A DNA stretch of 64,000 nucleotides from Corynebacterium frankenforstense DSM 45800 (GTDB lineage Bacteria; Actinomycetota; Actinomycetes; Mycobacteriales; Mycobacteriaceae), in NCBI RefSeq assembly GCF_001941485.1, contig NZ_CP009247.1:1178001-1242000 (forward strand), given 5' to 3'. A program made the translations under genes and the position numbers. Positions within the stretch are counted from its first letter, which is position 1. The number at the start of each line of letters is the position of its first letter. The notes under the pieces are model-generated. The model was not told where the DNA came from. It saw only the letters and a list, made by a program, of their open reading frames with translations, and did no database searches. Shown piece by piece: positions 19,358-28,621 of this stretch.

Positions 19358-20970
19358 GCGCCCCGAACACCGTGATCCTGGTCGGCCCGCCCGGCGCCGG
19401 GAAGTCCACCGTCGCCCGCCGCCTGGCGCGCGCCCTGGGCACCGTGCACACGGACACCGACACCATGATCGAGCAGGCCCGCGGCCGCAGCTGCGGCGAG
19501 GTCTTCTCCGAGATCGGCGAGCCCGCCTTCCGCGAGCTCGAGGCCCGCGTCGTCGCCGAGGCCCTGACCCGCGAGGGCGTGGTCAGCCTGGGCGGCGGTG
19601 CGGTGACCACGCCCAAGGTCCGCGAGATGCTGGCCAACCACGACGTCGTCTGGATCGACGTCTCCGCCGAGGAGGGCGTGCGCCGCACCGCCGACGAGGC
19701 GACCCGCCCGATCCTCGCCTCCGACGACCCGCTGGCGCACTACCGCGACCTGCTCGCCGCGCGCGAGGAGTTCTACCGCGAGGTCTCCGACCTGCACGTG
19801 CGCACCGACGGGCGCACCCCGGCCCAGGTCGTCACCGAGGTGCTCGCCGGCCTGGAGAACCTTGCCCCGCGCACCGCGCCCGACTGCGACCTCGAGCGCG
19901 TCGCCGTGCGCGGGCCGTCGCCCTACACCGTGACCATCGGCCACGGGCTGACCGACGCGGTGGCCGCACACCTCGTCGACACCGGCGTACACCACGTCGG
20001 CGTGGTCCACCAGCCGCCGCTGGCCGCCCGGGCGGACAAGCTCGTCGCCGCCCTGCGCGCCGCCGGCCTCGACGCGCACGCCCTGCCCGTCTCCGACGCC
20101 GAGGACGGCAAGACCCTCGAGAGCGCCGGACGCCTGTGGGCCGAGCTCGGCCGCCTCGGCTTCACCCGCGCCGACGCCCTGGTGGGCCTCGGCGGGGGAG
20201 CGGCCACCGACCTGGCCGGCTTCGTCGCCGCCTGCTGGATGCGCGGCATCCGGGTCGTCCAGGTGCCCACCACGGTGCTGGCCATGGTCGACGCCGCCGT
20301 CGGCGGCAAGACCGGCATCAACACCGAGGCCGGCAAGAACCTCGTGGGCGCCTTCCACGAGCCCTCCGCCGTCTTCTGCGACCTCGACTACCTGGTCGAC
20401 CTGCCGAGGCGTGAGCTCGTCGCCGGCTCCGCCGAGATCGTCAAGACCGGATTCATCGCCGACCCGGTGATCCTGCGCCGCTACGAGGAGGACCCCGAGG
20501 CCGCGCTGCGCGCCGACGGCTCCCTGCCCGAGCTGGTGCGCCGCTCGGTCACCGTCAAGGCCGGCGTGGTGGGCAAGGACCTCAAGGAGTCCGGCCTGCG
20601 CGAGATCCTCAACTACGGCCACACCTTCGGCCACGCCGTCGAGCGCCGCGAGAACTACCGCTGGCGCCACGGCGACGCGGTGGCCGTGGGCATGGTCTTC
20701 GTCGCCGAGCTCGCCCACGTCCGCGAGCTCATCGACGCCGCCCTGGTCCAGCGCCACCGTGACATCCTCGAGTCCGTGGGCCTTCCGACCGTCTACCGCG
20801 ACGGCCGGTGGGCGGAGCTGCGCGAGGCGATGAGCCACGACAAGAAGAACCGCGACGGCCGCCTGCGCTTCGTCGCCCTGGACGGCAGGGTCGGCCGCAC
20901 CACGCGCATTGAGGGTCCCTCCGAGGAGGAGCTGCGCGCGGCCTACGCCGCCGTCGGCGGCACCGACTAG
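19354..20970 (+). CDS. aroKB: bifunctional shikimate kinase / 3-dehydroquinate synthase (AroK-AroB fusion)
   Basis: One 538-residue frame holds two enzymes. Residues 1 to about 165 are shikimate kinase: P-loop GPPGAGKS (11-18), [19 protein letters not shown] and the RPIL lid region. Residues about 183-538 are 3-dehydroquinate synthase: [48 protein letters not shown] and the [12 protein letters not shown] zinc/active-site region. The linker is about 17 residues ([11 protein letters not shown]...). No stop codon occurs at the junction, and the first possible internal start (GTG 19906) has no ribosome binding site. In C. glutamicum, as I recall, the two are separate adjacent genes. The start overlaps aroC as ATGA. 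Confidence 0.93.
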   Translation: MSAPNTVILVGPPGAGKSTVARRLARALGTVHTDTDTMIEQARGRSCGEVFSEIGEPAFRELEARVVAEALTREGVVSLGGGAVTTPKVREMLANHDVVWIDVSAEEGVRRTADEATRPILASDDPLAHYRDLLAAREEFYREVSDLHVRTDGRTPAQVVTEVLAGLENLAPRTAPDCDLERVAVRGPSPYTVTIGHGLTDAVAAHLVDTGVHHVGVVHQPPLAARADKLVAALRAAGLDAHALPVSDAEDGKTLESAGRLWAELGRLGFTRADALVGLGGGAATDLAGFVAACWMRGIRVVQVPTTVLAMVDAAVGGKTGINTEAGKNLVGAFHEPSAVFCDLDYLVDLPRRELVAGSAEIVKTGFIADPVILRRYEEDPEAALRADGSLPELVRRSVTVKAGVVGKDLKESGLREILNYGHTFGHAVERRENYRWRHGDAVAVGMVFVAELAHVRELIDAALVQRHRDILESVGLPTVYRDGRWAELREAMSHDKKNRDGRLRFVALDGRVGRTTRIEGPSEEELRAAYAAVGGTD

Positions 20971-21019
20971 GCGCGGACCGGCCACCGACCGGGCACCAAC
21001 CGAAGGAGAGGTACACCAG

Positions 21020-21493
21020 ATGAGCGAGCAGAACCCCGGCACCGAGACCCCCGTGGTGCTCGTCCTCAACGGGCCCAACCTGGACCGCCTGGGCAAGCGC
21101 GAGCCCGCGATCTACGGCACGACCACCCTGGCCGACGTCGAGGCGGAGATCACCGCCGAGGCCGAGCGCCTGGGCTGGCGCGCAGAGTTCGCGCAGTCCA
21201 ACCACGAAGGCGAGCTGATCGACCGCGTCCACGAGGCCGCCGACCGCGGCCTGCCGGTGATCATCAACCCCGGCGGCTTCACCCACACCTCCGTCGCCCT
21301 GCGCGACGCCCTGGCCGAGATCTCCGACGGCGCGGGCTTCTACGAGGTGCACATCTCCAACGTCCACGCCCGCGAGGCGTTCCGGCACCACTCCTACCTC
21401 TCGCCGATCGCGCGCGGGGTCATCGCCGGGCTGGGCACCTACGGCTACCTCGCCGCACTGGGTGCGCTGGCGCGGGCGTCGGAAAGCGCCTGA
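21020..21493 (+). CDS. aroQ: type II 3-dehydroquinate dehydratase
   Basis: This 157-residue enzyme dehydrates 3-dehydroquinate to 3-dehydroshikimate. The type II fold is recognised from [21 protein letters not shown] (catalytic Tyr), [26 protein letters not shown] and [21 protein letters not shown] (catalytic His region). AAGGAGAGG lies 8 bases before the ATG at 21020. The gene follows aroKB after 49 bases and completes a run of shikimate genes (aroC, aroK, aroB, aroQ). The family forms dodecamers. Confidence 0.95.
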   Translation: MSEQNPGTETPVVLVLNGPNLDRLGKREPAIYGTTTLADVEAEITAEAERLGWRAEFAQSNHEGELIDRVHEAADRGLPVIINPGGFTHTSVALRDALAEISDGAGFYEVHISNVHAREAFRHHSYLSPIARGVIAGLGTYGYLAALGALARASESA

Positions 21494-21530
21494 AGCCGCA
21501 AGGGCCTGTCGCCGGGGCCGGGCGGGGAAC

Positions 21531-21536
21531 TAGAGT
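21531..21536 (+). promoter_or_regulatory. -10 box of pepQ
   Basis: TAGAGT lies 39 bases before the pepQ ATG, in the 81-base gap after aroQ. A clear -35 is not seen. Confidence 0.35.
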
Positions 21537-21574
21537 GAGTTCAGCCCGATAAAACGAACCCGGAGGTTGAACCC

Positions 21575-22669
21575 ATGGCTCTCGCCGACACCCGCTTCCT
21601 CACCCGGCGGCGCACCCTCGCCGCGCGGCTGGCCGCCCAGCGCATCGACTCGATGCTGGTGACCAGCCCGCTGCACGTGCGCTACCTCTCCGGGTTCACC
21701 GGTGACGACGGCGCGCTGGTGCTGTCCAAGGACCTCTCCGCGACGATCTGCACCGACGGCCGCTACGCCACGCAGGTCGCCGAGGAGGTCCCGGACATCG
21801 AGGCCGTCATCGACCGCGCCTACGCCGCGACCCTGCTCGACGGCCTGGACCGGCCGCGCCGCGTCGGCTTCGAGGCCGACTACCTGAGTGTCTCCGAGCT
21901 GGAGAAGCTGCGCGAGTCCGCCGGCGAGGACATCACCCTGGTGCCCGTCTCCGGGGTCATCGAGGAGATCCGTCTGGTCAAGGACGGCCTCGAGCTGACC
22001 CGCCTGCGCGAGGTCGCCGCCCTGGCCAACGAGGCCTTCAAGGGGCTCATCGACAACGGCGAGCTGGCCGTGGGACGCGCCGAGCGCGAGGTCGCCGCCG
22101 ACCTCGAGCACCGCATGCGGCTCAACGGCGGGGAGTCCACGAGCTTCCCGACGATCGTCGCCTCCGGACCGAACTCCGCCAAGCCGCACCACGGCGCCGG
22201 CGAGCGGATCATCGAGAAGGGCGACCTGGTCACCATCGACTTCGGCGCGCTGCGCCTCGGCTACAACTCGGACATGACCCGCACGCTGGTCATGGGCGAG
22301 CCCGACGAGTTCTCCCGCGAGATCTACGAGGTCGTCCGCCGGGCCCAGCAGGCCGGTATCGAGGCCGCCACCGTCGGCCGCCCCGTCGCCGAGGTCGACG
22401 CCGCCGCGCGCGCCGTCATCTCCGAGGCGGGCTACGGGGAGTACTTCGTGCACTCCACCGGCCACGGCGTGGGCCGCCAGGTCCACGAGGCGCCCTTCGC
22501 CTCCCAGCGCGGCCAGGGCACGCTCGCCGAGAACATGACGCTGACCATCGAGCCGGGCATCTACGTGCCGGGCCGCGGCGGCGTGCGCATCGAGGACACC
22601 CTGATCATCACCCCGGGCCGCCCGGAGATCATCACCGAGTTCCCGCGCGAGCTCACCGTCATCGACTGA
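21575..22669 (+). CDS. pepQ: M24 family Xaa-Pro peptidase (aminopeptidase P / prolidase)
   Basis: This 364-residue cytoplasmic metallopeptidase has the creatinase-like N-terminal domain (RIDSMLVTSPLHVRYLSGFTG) and a pita-bread catalytic domain. The metal ligands are visible: two Asp in VTIDFGALRLGYNSDMTRT, His in HSTGHGVGRQVHE, and two Glu in LTIEPGIYVPGRGGVRIEDT. GGAGG lies 9 bases before the ATG. Prolidase versus aminopeptidase P activity is not decided by sequence. As in other corynebacteria it sits between aro genes and efp. Confidence 0.92.
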   Translation: MALADTRFLTRRRTLAARLAAQRIDSMLVTSPLHVRYLSGFTGDDGALVLSKDLSATICTDGRYATQVAEEVPDIEAVIDRAYAATLLDGLDRPRRVGFEADYLSVSELEKLRESAGEDITLVPVSGVIEEIRLVKDGLELTRLREVAALANEAFKGLIDNGELAVGRAEREVAADLEHRMRLNGGESTSFPTIVASGPNSAKPHHGAGERIIEKGDLVTIDFGALRLGYNSDMTRTLVMGEPDEFSREIYEVVRRAQQAGIEAATVGRPVAEVDAAARAVISEAGYGEYFVHSTGHGVGRQVHEAPFASQRGQGTLAENMTLTIEPGIYVPGRGGVRIEDTLIITPGRPEIITEFPRELTVID

Positions 22670-22686
22670 CGCCGCCCGCGCCCACC

Positions 22687-22707
22687 GCCCCGGCCGGGAC
22701 CCGGGGC
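22687..22707. terminator. hairpin after pepQ
   Basis: GCCCCGG (22687-22693) pairs with CCGGGGC (22701-22707) across a 7-base loop. It lies between pepQ and efp, just before a TAAGCT hexamer (22721-22726) that may be the efp -10. Confidence 0.4.
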
Positions 22708-22777
22708 AGGGGCCGTGGTGTAAGCTGTCCCGAGTCCGAAAACCGATAGCACATCGTCACGTCAGGAGAGTCACTCA

Positions 22778-23341
22778 GTGGCAACCACCGCCGACTTCAA
22801 GAACGGCCTTGTCCTCAAGGTCGATGGCAAGCTGCAGCAGATCATCGAGTTCCAGCACGTCAAGCCCGGCAAGGGCCCGGCCTTCGTGCGCACCAAGCTC
22901 AAGGACGTCGTCTCCGGCAAGACCATCGACAAGACGTGGAACGCCGGTGTGAAGGTCGAGACGGCCACCGTGGACCGCCGCGACATGACCTACCTGTACT
23001 TCGACGGCTCCGCCTACGTCGTCATGGACGACAAGACCTACGAGCAGTACGAGCTGACCCCGGACAAGTTCGGCGACGCCGCCCGCTTCCTGCTGGAGAA
23101 CATGCGCGTGCAGGTCTCCTTCCACGACGGTGAGGCCCTCTTCGCCGAGCTGCCCGTCTCCGTCGACCTCAAGGTCGAGCACACCGACCCGGGCCTGCAG
23201 GGCGACCGCTCCACCGGCGGCACCAAGCCCGCCACCCTCGAGACCGGCGCCGAGATCCAGGTGCCGCTGTTCATCGAGACCGGCAACGTGCTCAAGGTCG
23301 ACACCCGCTCCGGCGAGTACCTCTCCCGCGTCAACAACTAG
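22778..23341 (+). CDS. efp: translation elongation factor P
   Basis: This 187-residue protein relieves ribosome stalling at polyproline stretches. All three domains are present: the N-terminal KOW-like domain ([22 protein letters not shown]), a central OB fold and the C-terminal OB fold ([22 protein letters not shown]). The loop that reaches the peptidyl-transferase centre is PGKGPA with Lys32 at the tip, the palindromic PGKGP form of actinobacteria reported to work without Lys modification. AGGAGAG lies 7 bases before the GTG. nusB follows 16 bases later, so they probably share a transcript. Confidence 0.97.
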   Translation: MATTADFKNGLVLKVDGKLQQIIEFQHVKPGKGPAFVRTKLKDVVSGKTIDKTWNAGVKVETATVDRRDMTYLYFDGSAYVVMDDKTYEQYELTPDKFGDAARFLLENMRVQVSFHDGEALFAELPVSVDLKVEHTDPGLQGDRSTGGTKPATLETGAEIQVPLFIETGNVLKVDTRSGEYLSRVNN

Positions 23342-23357
23342 TCCGGGCGAGAGCACA

Positions 23358-24161
23358 GTGAGCAGCGAACGCGTAGACAAGTTCCGTCGTCGGGGCAGCC
23401 GGTACAAGGCCCGCCGCCGCGCCGTGGACATCCTCTTCGAGTCGGAGGCCCGGGACCTCGACCCCGTGGCCGTGGTCGAGGAGCGGGTCGAGCTGGCGCG
23501 CGACCGGGAGAACCAGGTCGCCCCCGTCGCCGACTACACCCGGCAGATCGTCGCCGGCGTGGCCGAGGAACTCGACGGCGTGGACGACGCCATCGAGCGC
23601 TACCTCGTCGAGGACTGGGACTTCGAGCGCATCCCCGCCGTCGACCGCGCCATCCTGCGCGTGGCCGTCTGGGAGCTGCTGTTCAACGAGGACGTGCCCG
23701 TGCCGGCCGCCGTCGCCCAGGGCGTCGAGCTGGCCAGCGAGTACTCCACCGACGCCGCCGGCCCGTACATCAACGCGCTGCTCGACGAGGTCGCGCACAA
23801 CCGCGAGGAACTGCGCACCGCGGCCGCCGGCGCCGCGGCGGCTGACGCTGCGGCGGCTGACGCCGCCGCAGCCGGGGACGCCGCCGGGACCTCGGCTGAC
23901 GCCGATGCCGCCGAGACCTCGACCGACGACGTCGATGCCGAGGTCGCGGACGAGGCCGCCGGCGGTGCGGGCGACGCCAGGACCGGTGAGACCACCGGCC
24001 CCTTCGGCGAGGTCCGCATGGACACCGGCATCGAGGCCGTCGGCGTCGAGGGCGTCGAGCCGCACCACGCCGGCTCCGCCTACCCGCGCTCCGGTCAGGC
24101 CACCGGCGTCAACGCCGCGGCCCCGGCCGACGAGGACGACGAGTCCGGCACCGCGCACTGA
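23358..24161 (+). CDS. nusB: transcription antitermination factor NusB with long C-terminal extension
   Basis: The first 155 residues are a normal NusB domain ([65 protein letters not shown]). NusB binds boxA RNA with NusE for rRNA antitermination. Residues about 156-267 form an unusual Ala/Asp/Glu-rich tail; part of it is coded by 15-bp repeats (GCGGCGGCTGACGCn, from 23835). The tail is probably disordered and acidic. The GTG at 23358 was chosen from the family N-terminus; the ribosome binding site is weak, so coupling to efp is likely. A strong terminator follows directly. Confidence 0.93.
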   Translation: MSSERVDKFRRRGSRYKARRRAVDILFESEARDLDPVAVVEERVELARDRENQVAPVADYTRQIVAGVAEELDGVDDAIERYLVEDWDFERIPAVDRAILRVAVWELLFNEDVPVPAAVAQGVELASEYSTDAAGPYINALLDEVAHNREELRTAAAGAAAADAAAADAAAAGDAAGTSADADAAETSTDDVDAEVADEAAGGAGDARTGETTGPFGEVRMDTGIEAVGVEGVEPHHAGSAYPRSGQATGVNAAAPADEDDESGTAH

Positions 24162-24180
24162 CGCTTTTCGGAGACGTGAG

Positions 24181-24206
24181 AAAGACCCCGCCTCGGCGGG
24201 GTCTTT
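24181..24206. terminator. intrinsic terminator after nusB (bidirectional)
   Basis: AAAGACCCCG (24181-24190) and CGGGGTCTTT (24197-24206) form a perfect stem with loop CCTCGG, followed by TTTT. Because the stem begins with AAA it also works from the minus strand, where the YbjN-like pair ends. This is one of the two clearest rho-independent terminators in the window. Confidence 0.9.
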
Positions 24207-24282
24207 TCATGCGGTGAGGGCCGGGACGGCCTGTCTCGGTCCGGTCGGTTCGGCGTGGGACGTCGGGTGGGCCGGGCCCCGG

Positions 24283-24750
24283 CTAGCTGGTGGCGCGCAT
24301 GATCGCGCCGGCGTCCTTGACGACCTCGTCCTGGGCGGCGGCGACCTCGGAGATCATCTTCGGCAGCGCGTCGGCCAGCTGGGCGTCGGTGATGCCGGGC
24401 GAGGCGATGAGCATCGCCTCGGTGCGCAGCGTGGTCACCGGGCCGGCCTCGGGCTTCTGCGGGTCCGGCGGGGTGCGGCGCACCACGGCCTTCGCCGAGA
24501 AGGTCCCGGAGATGAAGCGGTTGGCGGCCAGCGCCAGCGGCTCGGCCTCGGAGACCTCGAGGTCCTCGACGGCGCGCTCGCAGGCGACGATGACCACGGT
24601 CTCCAGCACGAGGGCGTGGATGCGCCGGGCGTCGTGGATCAGGGTGACGCCCTTGTCGCCCTCGGGGGCGGGGGCCTCGCCCAGCGAGAGGAGCGTCTCG
24701 GCGATGCGCTGGCGGTCGACCGGGGTCAGGGTGGTGTTGTCGAAGCTCAC
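24283..24750 (-). CDS. YbjN-like domain protein
   Basis: This 155-residue cytoplasmic protein is the second gene of a two-gene minus-strand operon. Its GTG start (24750) overlaps the stop of the preceding gene by 4 bases. It has no signal peptide or membrane segment. Its layout (short helices, then a strand pair with FISGTFSAKAVVRR, then a long C-terminal helix LADALPKMISEVAAAQDEVVKDA) resembles actinobacterial YbjN-type proteins, a fold related to type III secretion chaperones. The assignment rests on overall resemblance and its YbjN-like partner; no function is known. Confidence 0.6.
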   Translation of the reverse strand: MSFDNTTLTPVDRQRIAETLLSLGEAPAPEGDKGVTLIHDARRIHALVLETVVIVACERAVEDLEVSEAEPLALAANRFISGTFSAKAVVRRTPPDPQKPEAGPVTTLRTEAMLIASPGITDAQLADALPKMISEVAAAQDEVVKDAGAIMRATS

Positions 24751-25298
24751 TTGGCGTCCTCCTCGTTGTCTCCCGCGGGCTGCCCGGCGGCCTGGGCCGC
24801 GTCCGCCTCAGCGGCCGCCGCGTGGGCGGCGTGCGGGTCCTCCCAGTCGACGACCTCGGGGAAGGCCTGGGCCAGCTTGGCGAAGGTGTCCACGGTCTGG
24901 CGCAGGTAGTAGACGAGGAAGTCGCGGATCTGCTCGTCGGTCAGGCCCTGGCCGACGGTCTGCCGGGCGCGGGCGCACACGGCCAGGCGGCCGTCCTCGG
25001 AGCCCTCGGTGACGAAGAGGACGGGCACGAAATTGCGCTCGTTCATCGTGCGGGTGACCTCGAGGATGGAGCCGGCGCGGGCGGCGGGCACCTCGCCGCG
25101 CCAGTAGCCCTCGGCGCGCAGCTCGCCGCCGTCGACGACGAAGGCGACGGCCGTGTCGACGAAGCCGGTGACGATGCGGGTCTTCTCCGGGTCCGAGGTG
25201 TGGTCGCGGACCTCGTACTCGAGGCCGATCGCCTGGAGCGCGGCCTCGATGCGGGCGGGCCCGACCGGGGTGGGGGTCTCAGTTACTTGTTCGCTCAC
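24747..25298 (-). CDS. YbjN domain-containing protein
   Basis: This 183-residue protein is the first gene of the operon. IEAALQAIGLEYEVRD, a central beta region (AVAFVVDGGELRAEGYWRG), RTMNERNFVPVLFVTEGSEDGRLAVCARARQTVGQGLTDEQIRDFLVYYLRQTVD-type features and a Trp-Pro-like end (FPEVVDWEDPH) fit the YbjN family. The GTG at 25298 is the best start; the upstream codons are proline/arginine-rich noise. The C-terminal 35 residues are an Ala-rich acidic tail. Families of this fold often work as chaperones or regulators, but a role here is unknown. Confidence 0.7.
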   Translation of the reverse strand: MSEQVTETPTPVGPARIEAALQAIGLEYEVRDHTSDPEKTRIVTGFVDTAVAFVVDGGELRAEGYWRGEVPAARAGSILEVTRTMNERNFVPVLFVTEGSEDGRLAVCARARQTVGQGLTDEQIRDFLVYYLRQTVDTFAKLAQAFPEVVDWEDPHAAHAAAAEADAAQAAGQPAGDNEEDAK

Positions 25299-25434
25299 GC
25301 CGCCCCAGGGTACGCGAGCACCCGACCGCCGTCGGTCCCGGGGAGAGGCTGGACCACCGCGCGGGAAGGCGCCGGGGCAGAGCACAGGGGAGGCAGCGGG
25401 AGAGTGCGCCGGGGACCGGCGCCGGGGAGTGGAC

Positions 25435-26889
25435 TCAGGCGTCCGCGAGCTCCTCGCCGCCGAGCTCGTGGGCCAGCGCGTCGGCCAGCTCGCGGTACCG
25501 GAAGACGTGACCGGCGGCCTCGAGCCGGGAGGGCACCACCCGCTGGTCGGCGAGCGCCAGTTCCTCGGCGCCCTCGCGGCCGAGCAGCAGTGCCGGGCCG
25601 AAGCCGGGCACGGGGAAGGCCGAGGGCCGGTGCATCTCGCGGCCCAGCGCCTTGGCGAAGCCGGCGGCGCGCACCGGCGACGGCGCGCTGGCGTTGACGG
25701 GGCCGGCCAGCGCGGCGTCGACGATCGCGCGAACGTAGATGTCGCTGAGGTCGTCGAGGGCGATCCACGGCAGCCAGGCGGTGCCGTCGCCGAGCGCGCC
25801 GCCGAGGCCGGTGTTGAAGAGCACCCGGTAGAGCGGCAGGATGCCCGCCCCGCCCGAGAGCACCAGGCCGGTGCGCACGTTAACCACGCGCTTTCCGGCC
25901 GCGCGGGCCGGGGCGCAGGCGGCCTCCCACTCGGCGCACAGCTCGGCCAGGAAGCCGTCGCCGGGCTCGGAGTCCTCGCCGAGGAACTCGTCGCCGCGGT
26001 CGGCGCCGTACCAGCCGACCGCCGAGGCGCAGACCATCACGTCGCAGCGTTCGGAGGCCGCGACCAGCTCGGCGAGTCGGCGGGTCGGGCCGATGCGCGA
26101 GTCGCGCAGCTTGGCCTTATGGGCGTCGGTGAACCGGCCCATGATCGGCTCGCCGGCCAGGTGCACCAGGGCGTCGACGTCGTCGAGCAGGTGCCCGTCG
26201 GGGTCGGTGGGGTCCCAGTGGCGCTCGCCGTCGCCGGCCTCGCCGCGCACCAGCGGCACCACGCGCACCCCGGCGGTGCCCAGCTGGGCGCACAGCGCCC
26301 GGCCGACGGTGCCGCTGGAGCCGGTGACCGCGACCGTGAGCGCCGGCAGGTCCAGCGGGCGTCCGGCGTCCGCGTCGTCGGCGGTGCCAGCCCCCGCACC
26401 CACGGCGCCGGAACCGGCGACGCCGGCACGCGCGGCGTCGTTAATCTCCCCGCCACGGGCGATCGCGGCCAGGCGGCGCAGCGCCTCGAGGTCGGCGACG
26501 AGCTGGTGCTGGCGGTAGGCGAAGGCCGGTGCCAGGCTGCGGGCCGGCACGCGCGTGGTCACCTCGTCGGTGATGCGGGTGTTGCCCTCCGGGGCGTCGG
26601 CGAAGCGGTGCAGGTGGCGCCACTGGGTGAGCGCGCGCACGGGCGCGGAGACGCAGACGTCGACGAAGCTGCGGCCCGGCTGGAAGCCGGAGAGGTCGTG
26701 GCGCGCCTCCCATCGCAGGCCCGCCGGCAGGCCGAAGACGGTGGTGCCGTCGGCCAGGGAGGACGCCTGGCTGAGCGGCGTCATCGGCAGGAAGGGCGGG
26801 GTGAGGCGTTCGACCGCACCCGAACGGGTGTGCCAGCGCCACACGGCCGCACGGTCGGCGGGGACGAGATGTCTGGTGGTCAGGCTCAC
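25435..26889 (-). CDS. TIGR01777 family epimerase with N-terminal SRPBCC-like domain
   Basis: This 484-residue two-domain protein has an SRPBCC (START-like) ligand-binding domain at about residues 1-150 (PGRSFVDVCVSAPVRALTQWRHLHRF, NTRITDEVTTRVP). An NAD(P)-binding extended SDR domain follows: LTVAVTGSSGTVGRALCAQL, VDALVHLAGEPI, VCASAVGWYG (Ser and Tyr of the active site) and the family end VVPSRLEAAGHVFRY. The linker (about 150-178) is Ala/Gly-rich. It resembles E. coli YfcH with an added sensor domain. GTG at 26889 with GAAAG upstream is the likely start. The substrate is unknown. It is divergent from pyrR. Confidence 0.85.
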   Translation of the reverse strand: MSLTTRHLVPADRAAVWRWHTRSGAVERLTPPFLPMTPLSQASSLADGTTVFGLPAGLRWEARHDLSGFQPGRSFVDVCVSAPVRALTQWRHLHRFADAPEGNTRITDEVTTRVPARSLAPAFAYRQHQLVADLEALRRLAAIARGGEINDAARAGVAGSGAVGAGAGTADDADAGRPLDLPALTVAVTGSSGTVGRALCAQLGTAGVRVVPLVRGEAGDGERHWDPTDPDGHLLDDVDALVHLAGEPIMGRFTDAHKAKLRDSRIGPTRRLAELVAASERCDVMVCASAVGWYGADRGDEFLGEDSEPGDGFLAELCAEWEAACAPARAAGKRVVNVRTGLVLSGGAGILPLYRVLFNTGLGGALGDGTAWLPWIALDDLSDIYVRAIVDAALAGPVNASAPSPVRAAGFAKALGREMHRPSAFPVPGFGPALLLGREGAEELALADQRVVPSRLEAAGHVFRYRELADALAHELGGEELADA

Positions 26890-27020
26890 GGTGCACGTCT
26901 TTCGGGGGAGCGGACAAGGTCACCGGGGACGGTCCGCCGTGGCGGCTGGTGTAAAGTGAGGGCCGCCTGTAGGCATATTCCATCTCCGGTCCGCGAGTCT
27001 ATCCGAGCCGGGGGACATCC

Positions 27021-27059
27021 TTTAAGGACCGCACCGAGAGGCGGGGAAGGAGGTCACGA
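27021..27059 (+). promoter_or_regulatory. candidate PyrR-binding RNA hairpin in the pyr leader
   Basis: CCGC-ACCGAGAG-GCGG (27029-27044) forms a small hairpin whose loop and 3' side, CCGAGAGGC, resemble the conserved PyrR-binding loop (CCAGAGAGGC in Bacillus). The hairpin lies directly before the AAGGAGG ribosome binding site (27048-27054) of pyrR. This arrangement fits translational repression by PyrR, as described for mycobacteria, rather than attenuation; I see no terminator/antiterminator pair. Confidence 0.55.
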
Positions 27060-27643
27060 TGAGCGAGAGGCCGCAGCGCGCCGACGAGTCCGTCGAAATT
27101 CTCGACGCAGACCAGTTCGGCCGCACCGTCGCGCGCATCGCGCACCAGATCATCGAGAAGACAGCACTGGACGCGGAAGGCACCGGCAGGGTGATCCTGC
27201 TCGGCATCCCCTCGGGAGGGGTGCCGCTGGCCAAGCGACTCGCCGCCGCGATCCACGAGTTCTCGGGGGTGGAGGTCTTCGCCGGCGCCCTCGACACCAC
27301 GCTCTACCGCGACGACATCTACCGTCGCCCGCACCGCGCGCTGAAGCCCACGACGCTGCCCGAGGAGGGCGTGGACGGCACCACCGTGGTGCTCGTCGAC
27401 GACGTTCTGTTCTCCGGGCGCACCGTCCGCGCCGCGCTCGACGCACTGCGCGACGAGGGACGCCCGAGCCGGATCCAGCTGGCCGTGCTGGTTGACCGCG
27501 GCCACCGCGAACTGCCCATCCGGGCCGACTACGTGGGCAAGAACCTGCCCACCGCCCGCGAGGAGGACGTCACCGTCACCCTCGCCGAGATCGACGGCAC
27601 CGACGCGGTCCACCTGATTCGCCGGGGAGGCGAAAACGCATGA
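27059..27643 (+). CDS. pyrR: PyrR: pyr operon RNA-binding regulator / uracil phosphoribosyltransferase
   Basis: This 194-residue protein binds pyr leader RNA when UMP is high and may retain uracil phosphoribosyltransferase activity. The type I PRTase fold is clear from the PRPP motif [18 protein letters not shown] (about residues 103-120), [15 protein letters not shown] and the PyrR-specific RDDIYRRPH region. AAGGAGG is 4 bases before the ATG. It is first in a seven-gene overlapping operon; its TGA overlaps the pyrB ATG (ATGA). The hairpin just upstream is its probable RNA target. Confidence 0.95.
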   Translation: MSERPQRADESVEILDADQFGRTVARIAHQIIEKTALDAEGTGRVILLGIPSGGVPLAKRLAAAIHEFSGVEVFAGALDTTLYRDDIYRRPHRALKPTTLPEEGVDGTTVVLVDDVLFSGRTVRAALDALRDEGRPSRIQLAVLVDRGHRELPIRADYVGKNLPTAREEDVTVTLAEIDGTDAVHLIRRGGENA

Positions 27644-28620
27644 AGCACCTGCTGGACATCGCGGACCTGAGCCGCGAGGAGATCATCGGCCTGATGGACG
27701 AGGCGGACAACTTCCGCCGCGCGCTCGAGGGCCGCGAGATCAAGAAGCTGCCCACCCTGCGCGGGCGCACCGTGTTCACCCTGTTCTACGAGAACTCCAC
27801 GCGCACCCGGTCCTCCTTCGAGACCGCGGGCAAGTGGATGAGCGCCGACGTCATCAACATCTCGGCGAGCTCCTCGTCGGTGGCCAAGGGCGAGTCGCTC
27901 AAGGACACCGGCGAGACGATCACCGCCGTCGGCGCCGACGCGATCATCATCCGCCACCCCTCCTCGGGCGCGGCCCGCCACCTGGCGGACCAGCTCGACG
28001 CCGAGGGGCGTGCCACCCACGTCATCAACGCCGGCGACGGCCGTCACCAGCACCCCACCCAGGCGCTGCTGGACGCGGTGACCATGCGCCAGCGCCTCGG
28101 CCACGTCGAGGGCCTGCGCGTCGCCATCGTCGGCGACTGCCTGCACTCGCGCGTGGTCCGCTCCAACGTGGACCTGCTGACCAAGCTCGGCGCCCAGGTG
28201 GTCCTGGTCGCCCCGCCGACGCTTCTGCCCGTGGCGGTGGAGAACTGGCCGGTCGAGATCTCCCACGACTTCGACGCCGAGGTCGGAAAGGCCGACGTGG
28301 TGATGATGCTGCGCGTGCAGGCCGAGCGCATGCACGGCGGCTTCTTCCCCTCCCACCGCGAGTACGCGGCGCTCTACGGCCTGTCCAAGGAGCGCGCCGC
28401 CCGCATGAAGGACAGCGCGATCGTCATGCACCCCGGCCCGATGCTGCGCGGCATGGAGATCAACTACGCCGTGGCCGACGCCCCGCACACCGCGGTCCTG
28501 CAGCAGGTCCACAACGGCGTGCACGTGCGCATGGCCGTCCTGCACACCCTCCTTTCCCACGGCGGCGACGTTGCCGCGGCCACCGCGGGTCCGTCCACCA
28601 CCGAAAGCGCCGAGGCCTGA
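27640..28620 (+). CDS. pyrB: aspartate carbamoyltransferase catalytic subunit
   Basis: This 326-residue enzyme makes N-carbamoyl-aspartate from carbamoyl phosphate and aspartate. The carbamoyl phosphate loop [13 protein letters not shown], the [13 protein letters not shown] region (80s loop with Ser and Lys), [12 protein letters not shown] and the aspartate loop MLRVQAERM are intact. The ATG overlaps the pyrR stop. No pyrI regulatory subunit gene is present, as is usual in actinobacteria. pyrC starts one base after its stop. Confidence 0.97.
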   Translation: MKHLLDIADLSREEIIGLMDEADNFRRALEGREIKKLPTLRGRTVFTLFYENSTRTRSSFETAGKWMSADVINISASSSSVAKGESLKDTGETITAVGADAIIIRHPSSGAARHLADQLDAEGRATHVINAGDGRHQHPTQALLDAVTMRQRLGHVEGLRVAIVGDCLHSRVVRSNVDLLTKLGAQVVLVAPPTLLPVAVENWPVEISHDFDAEVGKADVVMMLRVQAERMHGGFFPSHREYAALYGLSKERAARMKDSAIVMHPGPMLRGMEINYAVADAPHTAVLQQVHNGVHVRMAVLHTLLSHGGDVAAATAGPSTTESAEA

Positions 28621-28621
28621 G

